NCBI GenBank assembly: GCA_027306695.1
Contig: DAHUZH010000008.1
Span: 1 to 51,367 of the forward strand
Source: Acidobacteriaceae bacterium
GTDB taxonomy: Bacteria; Acidobacteriota; Terriglobia; Terriglobales; Acidobacteriaceae
DNA length: 51,367 nt
Direction: 5' to 3'
The translations under genes and the position numbers were made by a program. Within the stretch, counting starts at the first letter, position 1; each line of letters opens with the position of its first letter. Shown in pieces: positions 9,150 to 18,848 of this stretch. The notes beneath the pieces were generated by a model. That model did not search any database. It was given only the letters and a program-made list of their open reading frames with translations, and was not told where the DNA came from.

Positions 9150-10657
9150 GTACGACCCAGCATACGGTCGAGAGCGCTCCTAGTCATAAATACAGGGCTT
9201 TTTTACAAAAGATATTTTCTTTCCCCGTCATGCTGCTGGGCCTTTTGTCCGTTCTGGCTGTGCTGACGGTGCGCTCTCGGTTCGACGACCCGGACATGTG
9301 GTGGCACCTTAAGACGGGCCAAATCATTTGGACGACCCACGCTATTCCCACTACAGACGTTTTTTCTTACACGACCGGCCACCATCCCTGGGTGCCGCAC
9401 GAATGGCTGGCGCAGACGCTGATTTATGGGGCCTATCGATTTGGCGGCTATTCCGGACTGATGCTCTGGCTATGTTTTTTCGCCGCCGCGCTGCTGATCG
9501 CCGGATATGCATTGTGCACACTTTATTCCGGCAATGCGAAGGTAAGTTTCGTTGGCGCGCTGACCATTTGGCTGTTCGCGACCGCCGGTCTAGCGATACG
9601 GCCCCAGATGATCGGCTATCTTCTGCTCATCGTTGAGTTGCTATTGGTGCAACTGGGACGTACCCGCAATCCGCTTTGGTTTTTCGGATTGCCACTGTTG
9701 TTTGCCGTTTGGGTAAACTGCCATGGGTCTTTTTTCTTCGGCCTGATACTGGCAAGCACATTTCTTGGCTGTTCCTTTTTTCGCTTCCGAGCAGGCTCCC
9801 TCGTGGCATTGCCGTGGGAGCCGCGCCGCCGCAAGATGCTGGCCTTGGCATTACTTTTCTCGGCGGCGGCTCTGTTCCTGAATCCTGTGGGCATAAGACA
9901 GGTCATTTATCCCTTGAATACCATGCTCCATCAGTCGATTCAGCTCAACTACGTACAAGAGTGGATGCCGCTCCAGATGAACGGCGCGCGCGGGGTTGCG
10001 CTGATGGCTTTGCTTGGAGGCGTCTTCCTTTTGGTCGCGGTCCAACGATCGGATCTGTTCCTGGATGAGATGGTGTTGCTGGCCATGGGCACATGGCTCG
10101 CCGTCGGCCATCAGCGGATGCTGTTCGTTTTCGGCATATTGGCGGCCCCTGTTTTGACGCGGCTTCTTTCTACCTCCTGGGATGGATATGACGCCGCTCG
10201 CGATCATCCATGGCCAAACGCGATATTGCTCGCGATGTCTGTCCTGATCGCCTTCTGGGGATTTCCCAGCCGTCAAAACCTGGTAAGGCAGGTGGACGAG
10301 CACAGTCCGGTGCAGGCGGTCGAATATCTCAAAACCCACTCCCTTTCAGGGAACATGCTGAACGATTACGTTTATGGCGGATATCTCATCTGGGCCGCGC
10401 CAGAGCACCCGATTTTCATCGACGGGCGCGGCGATGTTTTTGAATGGACCGGGGTCCTCGCCGAATTTGGAAAGTGGGCAATGCTTCAGAGCGATCCCAA
10501 TGCGCTTCTGAACAAGTACAAAATAAATTTCTGCCTGTTGGCCCGCACCTCTCCCATGGCGTATGTCCTTCCATTGTTGCCCGACTGGAAGGCAGTCTAT
10601 ACCGATAATATGGCAGTGATCTTCGTGCGAACCACTGGCGCGATTTCTTCCAGATAA
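9146..10657 (+). CDS. Large polytopic membrane protein, GT-C-like
   Basis: 503 residues, about ten membrane spans and a small C-terminal soluble domain. The first loop carries DDPDMWWHLKTGQ and later DVFSY...HPWVPHEWLAQ, a pattern shared by an uncharacterised GT-C-like family in which acidic and tryptophan residues lie just after the first span. It starts at TTG 9146, overlapping the stop of the activator gene (TTGA), with purine-rich GAAGCGGGG upstream, so translation is coupled. The link with the regulator suggests control or synthesis of a surface structure. No enzymatic motif is secure, so the function is left open. Confidence 0.65.
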   Translation: MSTTQHTVESAPSHKYRAFLQKIFSFPVMLLGLLSVLAVLTVRSRFDDPDMWWHLKTGQIIWTTHAIPTTDVFSYTTGHHPWVPHEWLAQTLIYGAYRFGGYSGLMLWLCFFAAALLIAGYALCTLYSGNAKVSFVGALTIWLFATAGLAIRPQMIGYLLLIVELLLVQLGRTRNPLWFFGLPLLFAVWVNCHGSFFFGLILASTFLGCSFFRFRAGSLVALPWEPRRRKMLALALLFSAAALFLNPVGIRQVIYPLNTMLHQSIQLNYVQEWMPLQMNGARGVALMALLGGVFLLVAVQRSDLFLDEMVLLAMGTWLAVGHQRMLFVFGILAAPVLTRLLSTSWDGYDAARDHPWPNAILLAMSVLIAFWGFPSRQNLVRQVDEHSPVQAVEYLKTHSLSGNMLNDYVYGGYLIWAAPEHPIFIDGRGDVFEWTGVLAEFGKWAMLQSDPNALLNKYKINFCLLARTSPMAYVLPLLPDWKAVYTDNMAVIFVRTTGAISSR

Positions 10658-10790
10658 GTAGGAGATTGCGCCTGATACGCGAGCCCAAAGCAGGGAAGTC
10701 GAGCCTGCTGATCCACCGTCCGGCATTGCATTCGGGTGACCCATCCTCGCCGCGTTGTTTGCAGTTATGGTGGGAGAAAATTGGTTCAAT

Positions 10791-11642
10791 TCAATCCAGC
10801 TTGAGCGGTTTTTGCCGTAGATACATTCCGCTGAACGCCTTGACGGAATTGTCCGGGTAGAACGGAATGTAGCAGCCGAAGTCGGGATTCTCCCAGCTAT
10901 CCACCAGTTCATAGTTCAGGTCGAACATCGACTGTAAAAACTCCTCGCGGTTCGCAATGCGGTACGGAGCCAGCGCAGGCCCCATATTGTGCAGCGTGTA
11001 AAACGTCTTTTGCTCGGTCAGCGGCAGCTTGTTCAGCAAAATATGCGCGGGCCGCTGCGCCAGCGAACGCAGGGTCTCCGCCAGGGTCAATTCTGGAAAC
11101 TGCAAAGAGCCGAAGGCGAGAAACAGCGGGCACTTCTGCGCGCGTCCCACGTCAGTGGTGAAGGAAAGCCGGCGCATGCGGTCATTCTCCTGCGCCAGTT
11201 TTTCTCCCGCGCGGACCACAGCAGGCACGTCGTAGATCAGCCATTGCAACTGCGGCGGATAGCGCAGAAGTTTCTCGAACGAATAATACGAGATCCCAAG
11301 ATAGCCGCCGAAGTCGAAGACCTTAGGATGGTCTGGCAATAGCTGCGACAGCCAGAAGAGCACGGGATAATCGCTGGCGCGGATCGAGCCTTTGTAGCCG
11401 AGAAATGTGGCGGACTCGGGATTGTCATAGCTATTGTTTCGGCCTGCGGGAATGGCGGCTGCGGCAGCGGCAAAGGATGGGTAGACGCCGGAGAACATCC
11501 GTTCCCACTGCGCCACGCGCAGGAAATGTTCCTCGTACTCAAAGCGGTGCCATTTGCGCAGCAGCGGAATGGCGGCCTCGACTCGATCCACAAGCCGTTT
11601 GGTTCCAGGCGACAGCGCCAGGGCTTTCAGGTGACGTTTCAC
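10791..11642 (-). CDS. TIGR04325-type putative methyltransferase
   Basis: 283 residues resembling the TIGR04325 (LIC12133) family of putative methyltransferases found in polysaccharide clusters. A Rossmann-like segment KVFDFGGYLGISYYSFE near residues 106-120 takes the place of the usual glycine-rich motif I, and WLIYDVPAVV corresponds to the acidic strand-2 end. The open frame reaches TTG 11666, but a GTG at 11642 has AAAGGAG five bases upstream and is the better start. It is the leftmost gene of the sugar cluster, on the minus strand, convergent with the membrane protein at 9146-10657. The substrate is unknown. Confidence 0.75.
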   Translation of the reverse strand: MKRHLKALALSPGTKRLVDRVEAAIPLLRKWHRFEYEEHFLRVAQWERMFSGVYPSFAAAAAAIPAGRNNSYDNPESATFLGYKGSIRASDYPVLFWLSQLLPDHPKVFDFGGYLGISYYSFEKLLRYPPQLQWLIYDVPAVVRAGEKLAQENDRMRRLSFTTDVGRAQKCPLFLAFGSLQFPELTLAETLRSLAQRPAHILLNKLPLTEQKTFYTLHNMGPALAPYRIANREEFLQSMFDLNYELVDSWENPDFGCYIPFYPDNSVKAFSGMYLRQKPLKLD

Positions 11643-11902
11643 CAGCTCTCCTTTTTCAATCTGCAACGTGCAATCTCAGGATGACGCATTCTTGCTGGAA
11701 CAGCCAATAAGAAAAGACAGGCTAGTTAAAAATAGAGCGACTTAACCGGAAAACATAAAGAAAGAGTCGATATATAGGTAAATTTGTTACGTCCGATAAC
11801 ATGTATTCTGTAAAGTAGTGACGGATGCGAATATCTGCCGGATTACCCTGTGCCTACGCTATCCTTAGCTACGCAATCCCAACAAACCACTTCCCTCCAC
11901 GT

Positions 11903-13059
11903 ATGAAGGTCGCTTTTTCAACCGGACGTCCAGCCCACGTTGCATTGCCCGCAAATCTGCTGGCACAGCGCGGCATCGATGTCACCATCTATACCGCTGC
12001 GTATCGAAGCCGTTTCCAGCAACTTGCCCCCAGTGTCCACCTGCGTTGGGTCCCTCAATTCGTGCCGACATTTCATTTTCTGACCGGCGTACAGCTTCCA
12101 CGCCCATTCCAGCGCGCCGATACCACTCTTTACGACCATCTGGTGGCGCAGCGGAATCCATGGATCGCTTTAACCTTTTCTGGGGCTGGGCCTCCGGTGC
12201 GTTGGCCTCTGGACGCGCGGCGCGCCGCCGTGGCGCCTGCTTTGTGCTCGACCGCGCCTGTCCGCATGTGGACATACAGCAAGCGCTAGTGCGGACCGAG
12301 TGTGAACGACTCGGCGTACGCTTTCAGGCCGAACCATCCTGGTTCCGGGCGCGCCAGATTGCTGAGTATGAAGAGGCGGACATTATCGTGCTGCCTTCAC
12401 ATTACTCCCAGCGTTCGTTCCCGCAAGAGCTGCAATCCAGGATCATCGTCGCGCCTTTGTTTGGACGTGTGCCGCCGCCACAACCCACGGCGCGTTCCAA
12501 TTCTCCAGTGCGGCCCTTCACCTTCGGCATGGTGGGCGGACAGCCGCTGCGAAAAGGCTTTTTATATCTGCTCCAGGCGTGGGAGCGGCTCCAGTTGCCC
12601 AGCGCCTGCCTGCTGCTGCGCACAGATGCGCATTTGAACCGCTTTCCCGCGCTGCGGGACCTGCTCCAGCGGCTGCGGAACGTCAAGATCGTCGGCTACC
12701 TCGACAATATGAGCGACTTTTATCGCCAATGTGACGCTTTCGTCTTGCCGACGCTCGATGATGGATTCGGCATGGTACTGCTGGAGGCCATGGCCCACGG
12801 AGTGCCTACGATTGCAACGACGCATTGTGGGGCCGCGGAACTTTTCACGCCGAATGAAGACCTTCTGGTTGTTCCACCTCAGGACGCCGATGCCCTGGCA
12901 ACTGCAATGCAGCAGCTTCACGGCTCCGTCGATTTGCGGGCACGCCTGCGTACCCACGCTCTCCGCACACTGCAGCAGATTGAAGGGGCTGGCTCCTATG
13001 CGCTGTACTCGCAAGCGCTGGACCGCATTCTGAAAACTCTAAAAGACAGGAAGAATTAG
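11903..13059 (+). pseudogene. Frameshifted family 1/4 glycosyltransferase
   Basis: Two frames together make one glycosyltransferase. The first, from ATG 11903 (open since 11825), has the N-terminal start MKVAFSTGRPAHVALPANLL and runs through TTLYDHLVAQR near 12150. The second continues from about 12160 as MDRFNLFWGWASGAL to a stop at 13059. It holds the GT-B C-terminal half, with the GMVGG...RKGFLYLLQAWE donor-site region and the DGFGMVLLEAMAHGVPTIAT loop with its conserved acidic residue. One base appears missing (or two extra) between 12150 and 12160. It is either a real inactivating mutation or a sequence error; the remaining codons look well preserved, which favours a recent event. Confidence 0.75.
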
Positions 13060-13073
13060 TGGTATATACGTCA

Positions 13074-13101
13074 TTGACTTTCCTGGGCAAGCAGTTAACA
13101 T
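13074..13101 (+). promoter_or_regulatory. Candidate sigma-70 promoter before methyltransferase
   Basis: TTGACT (13074-13079) and TAACAT (13096-13101) with a 16-base spacer, ending 43 bases before the ATG at 13145. It sits in the short gap after the frameshifted glycosyltransferase, so the methyltransferase may have its own start site. Confidence 0.4.
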
Positions 13102-13144
13102 TCACTTGGATAACAGTCTGCAATTGATTTTCAAATAGAACAAG

Positions 13145-13858
13145 ATGGCAGGCACAAATTCTTTACTGAAACAGCTACGACGTCGTGTCCACGTTTTGCT
13201 CCATCCGCGCCGCAAAATGGCCTTCATCTATTCCATCGCAAGGTCCGGAAAACTGCTGGATGTGGGATGCGGCAACGATTCTCCAGAGATCACTAAAAGA
13301 GCACGCCCCGACATTCTGTACACCGGTGTGGACGTCTCGAACTACGAGCAGGCGCATCCCGTCACCGATTATGCCGACGAATATCTTCTTGTCACTCCAG
13401 AAAACTTCGCTGCTGCCATTGAAGCTCGGCCCGAGAGCTATGATGCTGTGATTTGCTCGCATAATTTAGAGCATTGCCTGGAACCGGAAAGAGTTCTACT
13501 GGCCATGCTGCAAGCGCTCAAATCGGAGGGCATCCTTTATCTCGCATTTCCCTGCGCTGCAAGCGTCCGATTTCCCAGCCGCTCGGGGACCCTGAATTTT
13601 TATGACGACAAGACGCACGTTTATGTTCCAGAGTTTTCTCGTATCCTGAACACCATCCGGCAGCATGGATGCGAGATATCATTTGCACGCGAACGATACC
13701 GCCCATGGAGATTGTTCATGATAGGGATGGTCCTTGAGCCTGTGAGCGCGCTTCAAAAGAAAGTCATTCGTGGAACGTGGGCATTTTATGGTTTTGAATC
13801 GATAATTTGGGCGCGTATCTCCTCGGCGACCGCCTCCAGTGAGCCGCCCCGGATATAG
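13145..13858 (+). CDS. Class I SAM-dependent methyltransferase
   Basis: 237 residues. Motif I is clear as LLDVGCGND (residues 37-45), followed by the strand-2 acidic end TGVDVSNYE and the motif IV segment YDAVICSHNLEHC. The HNLEHC form is common among small-molecule and sugar methyltransferases in polysaccharide clusters. The last dozen residues are read from DNA that also encodes, on the other strand, the end of a small ORF (13786-13988), so the natural C-terminus may be shorter. The ribosome site is weak. The substrate is unknown. Confidence 0.8.
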   Translation: MAGTNSLLKQLRRRVHVLLHPRRKMAFIYSIARSGKLLDVGCGNDSPEITKRARPDILYTGVDVSNYEQAHPVTDYADEYLLVTPENFAAAIEARPESYDAVICSHNLEHCLEPERVLLAMLQALKSEGILYLAFPCAASVRFPSRSGTLNFYDDKTHVYVPEFSRILNTIRQHGCEISFARERYRPWRLFMIGMVLEPVSALQKKVIRGTWAFYGFESIIWARISSATASSEPPRI

Positions 13859-13988
13859 TCTCTGGAAGTCAGGCCCGACAAACTCGCCATGTCCAGAACG
13901 ATCTGCCCGCGCATGATAACCAGGCAAAAGCGTTCATACAGTAAACGCTTCAGTTTTTTCTGAAGGATTTAGAAAAACTTCGTGTCAT
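13786..13988 (-). pseudogene. Small basic ORF with one-base frameshift in an A6 run
   Basis: An ATG at 13988 follows a strong AGGAGA five bases upstream but stops after 12 codons (TGA 13950-13952). One extra A in the A6 run at about 13954-13960 (minus strand) would join it to a frame that runs to TAA 13786-13788, giving a product of about 66 residues. That product has a basic head (RKKLKRLLYERF), a hydrophobic middle (CLVIMRGQIVLDMASL) and a helical tail (SLEAVAEEIRAQIID). The product is not recognised. Its 3' end overlaps the convergent methyltransferase by 73 bases. It could be a sequencing error, a decayed gene or slippage-dependent expression. Confidence 0.45.
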
Positions 13989-14049
13989 GTACTTCTCCTG
14001 AACATAAGACGGAATGATGCGTCCTTGCATGCGAATAGTGCGCGGAATG

Positions 14050-14817
14050 TCAGTCCTTTGCTGCGATCAATGTAATTGAGTATTCCGGCCAGTCAAAAAC
14101 TTTGAAAATCCATGGATCGAACAGAAGGGGCAGCACGCGCAACGGGAAAACAAGTGCCCACCCAAATAGAGGATGAATGGAAGATGCCGTCCTCATAAGC
14201 GCAGTTATTTTCTGGCTGAAAAATCCGCTGCAGTAGCCGACATGCAGGACATTCAATCCTGCGGCGGCGCACAATCTCTCCAAACCTTCCGCCGTATATC
14301 CTCGCCGCACATGTCCACCCGTCTCTACCTGCAGGAATGGCCCATCGTCGTGCCTGGTCATCGGCCTGTAATTGAAGTTCGGGGCCGTCAGCAGCAGAGT
14401 TCCTCCTGACTTCAAACAGCGGCCCATGTCCATCATCAGTTTTTGGTCGTTGAGAATATGTTCGATATTTTCGCAGCATACGACAATCTCGAACTTTTCG
14501 CGTAGGTCGGGACGCTGGTCAAGATACCGAACATCTTGCACCTCAAAATCTGCCAAGGTGGTCTTGCAGATTGCCGCTCTGTGCCGGGCCACGTTTTGGT
14601 TGCGTTGGTCCCAGCTTAAACCTAACGATCTGTACCCTCGACGGGCCGCTCCAATCGTGAAGGCCCCAGTTCCACACCCTACATCGAGCAAGTTTTTTGT
14701 GCCAGGCGCGACACGAGGTAGATGTTGTCTCAACCAGAGCCATCGATCCAGTACCAGAGTGTCGCCATGGACCAGTGTGGCGGGAAAACCGAATACCCGA
14801 ACTAAAAACGACTTCAT
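14050..14817 (-). CDS. Class I SAM-dependent methyltransferase
   Basis: 255 residues. Motif I NLLDVGCGTGAFTIGAA lies at about residues 43-59. The strand-2 region is YRSLGLSWD, and a later EIVVCCENIEHIL matches the motif IV region. The C-terminal 60 residues contain a hydrophobic stretch (LFGWALVFPLRVLPLLFDP) that may touch the membrane. The start follows GGGAAAGGG. It lies 58 bases downstream of the flippase gene on the same strand, so both are probably made from one transcript, in keeping with modification of a lipid-linked or exported saccharide. The substrate is unknown. Confidence 0.82.
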   Translation of the reverse strand: MKSFLVRVFGFPATLVHGDTLVLDRWLWLRQHLPRVAPGTKNLLDVGCGTGAFTIGAARRGYRSLGLSWDQRNQNVARHRAAICKTTLADFEVQDVRYLDQRPDLREKFEIVVCCENIEHILNDQKLMMDMGRCLKSGGTLLLTAPNFNYRPMTRHDDGPFLQVETGGHVRRGYTAEGLERLCAAAGLNVLHVGYCSGFFSQKITALMRTASSIHPLFGWALVFPLRVLPLLFDPWIFKVFDWPEYSITLIAAKD

Positions 14818-14875
14818 TTCAGCCCTTTCCCTTTGTTATTTCGTATTTTCACCATGGATAGATTTACCGTTTCAC

Positions 14876-16381
14876 TCATGCCAGGCGTTTTTTTATTCGA
14901 GTAGAAAATTTCTGGACTATGGTCCGCAGGTCGAAGATCAAAAATGCCATTCCTCCCATTGCAAAACTGACGGCGAAACCGGCCGTGAGCTGTATCCAAA
15001 ATGGATCTGTGAAAGTATGTCTCAGCAAGATACCAGACGAAACCCATCCGAAGAGGCACAACCCGGCCAGGCGGTAGACATACGTGAGCCGATGTTCGCC
15101 GGTGTGCGCGAACAGTTCCTGATTCAACCGAATGATCTGCACAAGTTGGAAAATTTCTATTGCCAGCCACGCATACAGAAAGCCCAGCATCCCGCGCCAG
15201 TGCGCCATTGGAATCGTTAGGGCCGCCAGCGCAACGTAGCTGAAAAACATGATGCGCGCCAGTTGTTCATGCGTGTTGGTCGAAAGTTGAAATTGGAATT
15301 TGTGTTCCTTGGCGCTCAGGGTCATGGAAATGGCGGCCATCATCACGTACGGAAGCACAGAGAACAGCGCAGGCTTATGCAGCCAGACGGTCAGCAACAC
15401 CGGGGAGATAATGAGCACACCCAGATTCACGATGGGAATAAGAGAAAAAATCAGCCGCTCGGAATAGCTGTAGATGGCGGTCAATTCCCGCCATTCCTCC
15501 CTGCCGAACATCCGTGTGATCTCCGGCCCCAGCGCTTGCGTAGGCGCAGCCAGGATTTGTCGGCACATCGAAAACATGGTCCGCATCACGGTAAATGCGA
15601 CGACAACGAACGGCCCCGCTTCGCGCTGCAAAATCAGCACAGGAACCTCGTAGGAGAGGAATGTGCTCATGTTGATAAGTCCGAAGTAGCTGCTGGGACG
15701 AAGGATGGCGCTGACTGCCGAGCGGTCCCACAAGCCCACCTGCGGAAATATCTCCGGCGCGATCCGCCGGATATGCAGCAGCACAAGCAAAATTCCCAAC
15801 CCATAGATACTTGCCTGGAATGCGGCCAGCGCAGGAAATGAAAACCGCATCCAGGCCCCAGCCGAGGTAACGACGACCATGGTCAGCCGCAATCCATTTA
15901 CCCAGAGCACGCCGGCGTGGGCGCGACTCAACACCATGTACATGCCGGTAAAGTAGCCAAACAGCACACCCAACAACACCTGCAATGCCAGAAAATAGAG
16001 CGCCAGCGCGGCGACGTGCTGCGGAATCGTGAGACGCAGCCAACTTTGCACCGGCAGTACAAAAATAACCAGGCACACCGCAGCGGCGCTGCCAAGAATC
16101 CCCAGCAGTACACGCAATGAAGTGGATTGTTGTATGTGGTAGTGCTCCAGGTCGTGGCGCTGGTAGCGGACGGTCAGGTCTTGCGTAACGTAGGTCTGGA
16201 TGCCAAAATTCAGGGTGCTTAGGTATGCGACCGCGCCCGACAGCGCAAGCCATTCGCCATACAGCGTGGTCCCATAGCGATAGAGAAAAATTGGAGGCAG
16301 CAGCAGCTTTGTGGTCAGGTTCACCACGTTGGAGGTCAGCAGTGCCGCCATCACTTTAACGATGCGAGTCAGTATGCCCAT
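14876..16381 (-). CDS. Wzx-type polysaccharide flippase
   Basis: About 501 residues with 12-14 predicted membrane spans, matching the length and hydrophobic profile of MOP-superfamily flippases that move lipid-linked oligosaccharide across the inner membrane. The N-terminus (SNVVNLTTKLLLPPIFLYRYG) and the FGIQTYVTQDLT segment near residue 65 are typical of the family. The ATG at 16381 is used; a TTG at 16396 is an alternative, and neither has a good ribosome site. It is divergent from the glycosyltransferase at 16518 and co-directional with the methyltransferase that follows. No Wzy polymerase is seen nearby. Confidence 0.83.
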   Translation of the reverse strand: MGILTRIVKVMAALLTSNVVNLTTKLLLPPIFLYRYGTTLYGEWLALSGAVAYLSTLNFGIQTYVTQDLTVRYQRHDLEHYHIQQSTSLRVLLGILGSAAAVCLVIFVLPVQSWLRLTIPQHVAALALYFLALQVLLGVLFGYFTGMYMVLSRAHAGVLWVNGLRLTMVVVTSAGAWMRFSFPALAAFQASIYGLGILLVLLHIRRIAPEIFPQVGLWDRSAVSAILRPSSYFGLINMSTFLSYEVPVLILQREAGPFVVVAFTVMRTMFSMCRQILAAPTQALGPEITRMFGREEWRELTAIYSYSERLIFSLIPIVNLGVLIISPVLLTVWLHKPALFSVLPYVMMAAISMTLSAKEHKFQFQLSTNTHEQLARIMFFSYVALAALTIPMAHWRGMLGFLYAWLAIEIFQLVQIIRLNQELFAHTGEHRLTYVYRLAGLCLFGWVSSGILLRHTFTDPFWIQLTAGFAVSFAMGGMAFLIFDLRTIVQKFSTRIKKRLA

Positions 16382-16517
16382 GTGAAATCGATACAACCGG
16401 GATGCCCAGCATCCAACCTTGAATCCAAACGCAGGTTCGAGATATTAGTCTATAGTCTTGGAGAGGATGGGAGCTTGTCTCGTTGCTAGACAGATCGCCT
16501 TCTCAGAAAATTTCCGC

Positions 16518-17627
16518 ATGTCAACGGTTTCCGAGCGCGTCTTGTTCATCGCTGAAGTCGAAGCCTGGGGAGGGGCCGAGCGCAGCTTCCTGACGCTCTG
16601 CGACTGGCTACATCGACACTCCCTTCCCTATCGACTCGTCGTTTATTGGGATCGGATTGGGCTGGAACAATTCGCCTCGCATCCGTTGAATAAAGTCGAA
16701 CTTCTACCGAAGGACAATCCGCTCTCCAAGGTAAGAGCACTTCGGAAATTTTTTGCATTACAGCCTGGCAACCCCTACCAACCTCTCATGTCCGGATATC
16801 AACCAGCTCTCCATGCATCGCTTGCCGGGTTGCGCGGTTTCCATTGCATGATGCACGATACGGAAAGTCTGTTCGATGACTGGGATAAGCAACGGGGCTG
16901 GAAACGCCGCGCGCGACTCGCATTGAATCGGCATCTACTCCGAAAAGGCCTGGGCAGCGGTGGCCAGACCATCGTCGCAAGTGAGTTTCTTCGACAGGAT
17001 ACGGAACGACTCTACGGTGCAACTGCGACAGTATTAAGGATTGGCAGCGCAGCAGATGGAATTGCCTTTCGGCGTCGGCCCGTTGAGAGACAGCTGCATA
17101 TGCTGAGCGTGTCCAGACTGGAAGCCAACAAACGTATCGATTGGATTTTGCGTGCGCTGTCGACTTTGGAAAAGCAGAATCCTGCACTGAGTGAACAGAT
17201 CGACTGGCGCCTGGATATTGTGGGAAAAGGAGCGGAGCGAGAGGGACTCCAGGTATTGAGCAGAGATCTGGGACTAGAAAGCCGCGTCACGTTCTCCGGC
17301 TTTGTCAGCGACGAGGAGCTTTCCATCTTATACGACCAGGCGCACCTCTTCTTAATGCCTGCCCGACAGGGCTATGGAATTCCAGCGCTTGAAGCCCTTC
17401 ATAGTGGGATCCCTGTTCTGCTTCATCGTGAATCCGGTATCAGTGACATCTTGATGGACACCCCTTGGGCACGCGTATTCGAGGGCTGCTCCGAGGATCT
17501 GATCCCCGCGCTCGAGCAAACGATCCACTCTCTGATCGCCGGAAACCATCTCTACACCGCCCCCCCGAATTTACCAAGACAGGATGCGTGGGCAGAAGAG
17601 ATGGCGCGCCTTTGCCGATGGATCTAG
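16518..17627 (+). CDS. GT4-family glycosyltransferase
   Basis: 369 residues in the GT-B fold. The N-terminal domain starts RVLFIAEVEAWGGAERSF, where the GGAE loop is typical of GT4. The C-terminal domain begins LHMLSVSRLEANKRIDWIL and contains the QGYGIPALEALHSGIPVLL segment, in which EALHSG replaces the usual EAMA-G loop. The frame is open from TTG 16458 and ATG 16467; ATG 16518 is chosen because homology begins just after it, although no clear ribosome site precedes it. Its stop codon shares the palindromic CTAG with the stop of the convergent GT9 gene, so the two coding regions overlap by four bases. Confidence 0.85.
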   Translation: MSTVSERVLFIAEVEAWGGAERSFLTLCDWLHRHSLPYRLVVYWDRIGLEQFASHPLNKVELLPKDNPLSKVRALRKFFALQPGNPYQPLMSGYQPALHASLAGLRGFHCMMHDTESLFDDWDKQRGWKRRARLALNRHLLRKGLGSGGQTIVASEFLRQDTERLYGATATVLRIGSAADGIAFRRRPVERQLHMLSVSRLEANKRIDWILRALSTLEKQNPALSEQIDWRLDIVGKGAEREGLQVLSRDLGLESRVTFSGFVSDEELSILYDQAHLFLMPARQGYGIPALEALHSGIPVLLHRESGISDILMDTPWARVFEGCSEDLIPALEQTIHSLIAGNHLYTAPPNLPRQDAWAEEMARLCRWI

Positions 17628-18802
17628 CGCGCCGACCCTTCGACAAGCGAATGGTTGCAACGCGCTTCTCGCGCTTTGGAGGATACCGGAAACGCTTCCA
17701 GTAGAGCGTGGGCTGCGGTCAGCACCTGCTCCACGCTGACCTCCTTGATCCAGTAGTCGGGCTGACCCTTTGCGATCGCCGGCCCCCGCAGCACTCGATA
17801 GCGCAAGTCATTCATAGGTAGCCACTCTCGAGAATCTTGCCACGCAGGCGCAATCACGACGCCTGGCAAGCCAACGGCTCTGGCCACATGAAAAGGCCCC
17901 GTGTCCAGACTCACTACCAAGTCGCATTGCGTAAGCAAGAATGCCAGTTCCGTGGTGGTCGTTTTTCCTGCCAGGGAAATGCCCTTCTCCGGCAGGTCCT
18001 TGCGCAGGTCGTCGATTGGAACGGCTTCGTTCTCTGTGCCCACAAAGACGGGGATGGCCCCGCTCGCGCTTGCAAGGCGCGAAATCACTTGCCGAAAGCG
18101 AGTTGGACTCCACTGGTTCCTTTGTCCCCCGCTATTTTGCGTGACAAAAACAATTCGTGGCACGGCGGGATCGATCTCTAGAGAAGCCAACCATGGCTTT
18201 GTTTTTTCGACATCCTGCCGCGAAAAAAATACGCGCGGCTCGTAGAATGGAACAGGATGCCCAAGACTGCGCACGATGTCGAGGTTGCTCTCGATCTGCC
18301 CGCGCTGCGGGTCGAACACCAGGGGTACGTCGCACAGTTCCGGAGCCAGGGTGAAGCCAATCCGAGCTGCGCTTCCAGCGAGTAAACTCAAGAGCGAAAG
18401 CCGTGTTCGTTGTTTTCCAATCGCAGTGATCACACAACGAGGGCTGGCTGGCGTTGACTCCAGCAGCGCTCGCACCGCACGCACGCTCCTCCAAAAATCC
18501 TTGAAGGGGCTGGGCGTCACCACGCATCGATCAATATATGGGTTAGAGTGAAGGACATTGGCAGCAACTGTGGAGGCGGCCACGGCTATATGGCAGTCGG
18601 GCATCGAGCGTTTCAACGCTTCAAACAATGGAGTCGCATGAACTACGCTGCCGAGCGGGGATTCGTACTGTAACACCACGAAGTTGCGGATGCCCGCCAA
18701 TTCGGTCCGTGAAAATCTGCCACCACCATGCAACAGACGAACAACATGCGCGATCATCCGAAAAGCTGCTCTCTTCCATCGCGAACGTGGCGGCTGCAGC
18801 AT
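17624..18802 (-). CDS. GT9 (heptosyltransferase-type) glycosyltransferase
   Basis: 392 residues of the ADP-heptose:LPS heptosyltransferase superfamily. The N-terminal domain has NFVVLQYESPLGSVVHATPL, in which the early GD(V/A) loop of classical enzymes is altered to SPLGSV. The C-terminal domain has VFVTQNSGGQRNQWSPTRF and the donor-site segment CDLVVSLDTGPFHVARAVG, the GT9 signature region (usually TDTG.MHLA). This points to LPS core or a related envelope sugar. It starts 46 bases after the nuclease gene on the same strand and may be read from the miaB promoter. Donor and acceptor are unknown. Confidence 0.82.
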   Translation of the reverse strand: MLQPPRSRWKRAAFRMIAHVVRLLHGGGRFSRTELAGIRNFVVLQYESPLGSVVHATPLFEALKRSMPDCHIAVAASTVAANVLHSNPYIDRCVVTPSPFKDFWRSVRAVRALLESTPASPRCVITAIGKQRTRLSLLSLLAGSAARIGFTLAPELCDVPLVFDPQRGQIESNLDIVRSLGHPVPFYEPRVFFSRQDVEKTKPWLASLEIDPAVPRIVFVTQNSGGQRNQWSPTRFRQVISRLASASGAIPVFVGTENEAVPIDDLRKDLPEKGISLAGKTTTTELAFLLTQCDLVVSLDTGPFHVARAVGLPGVVIAPAWQDSREWLPMNDLRYRVLRGPAIAKGQPDYWIKEVSVEQVLTAAHALLEAFPVSSKAREARCNHSLVEGSAR

Positions 18803-18848
18803 CGCGGGCCCTTGGCAAGTCAGAATTGGAGCGGCACCTGGCCAGGCA

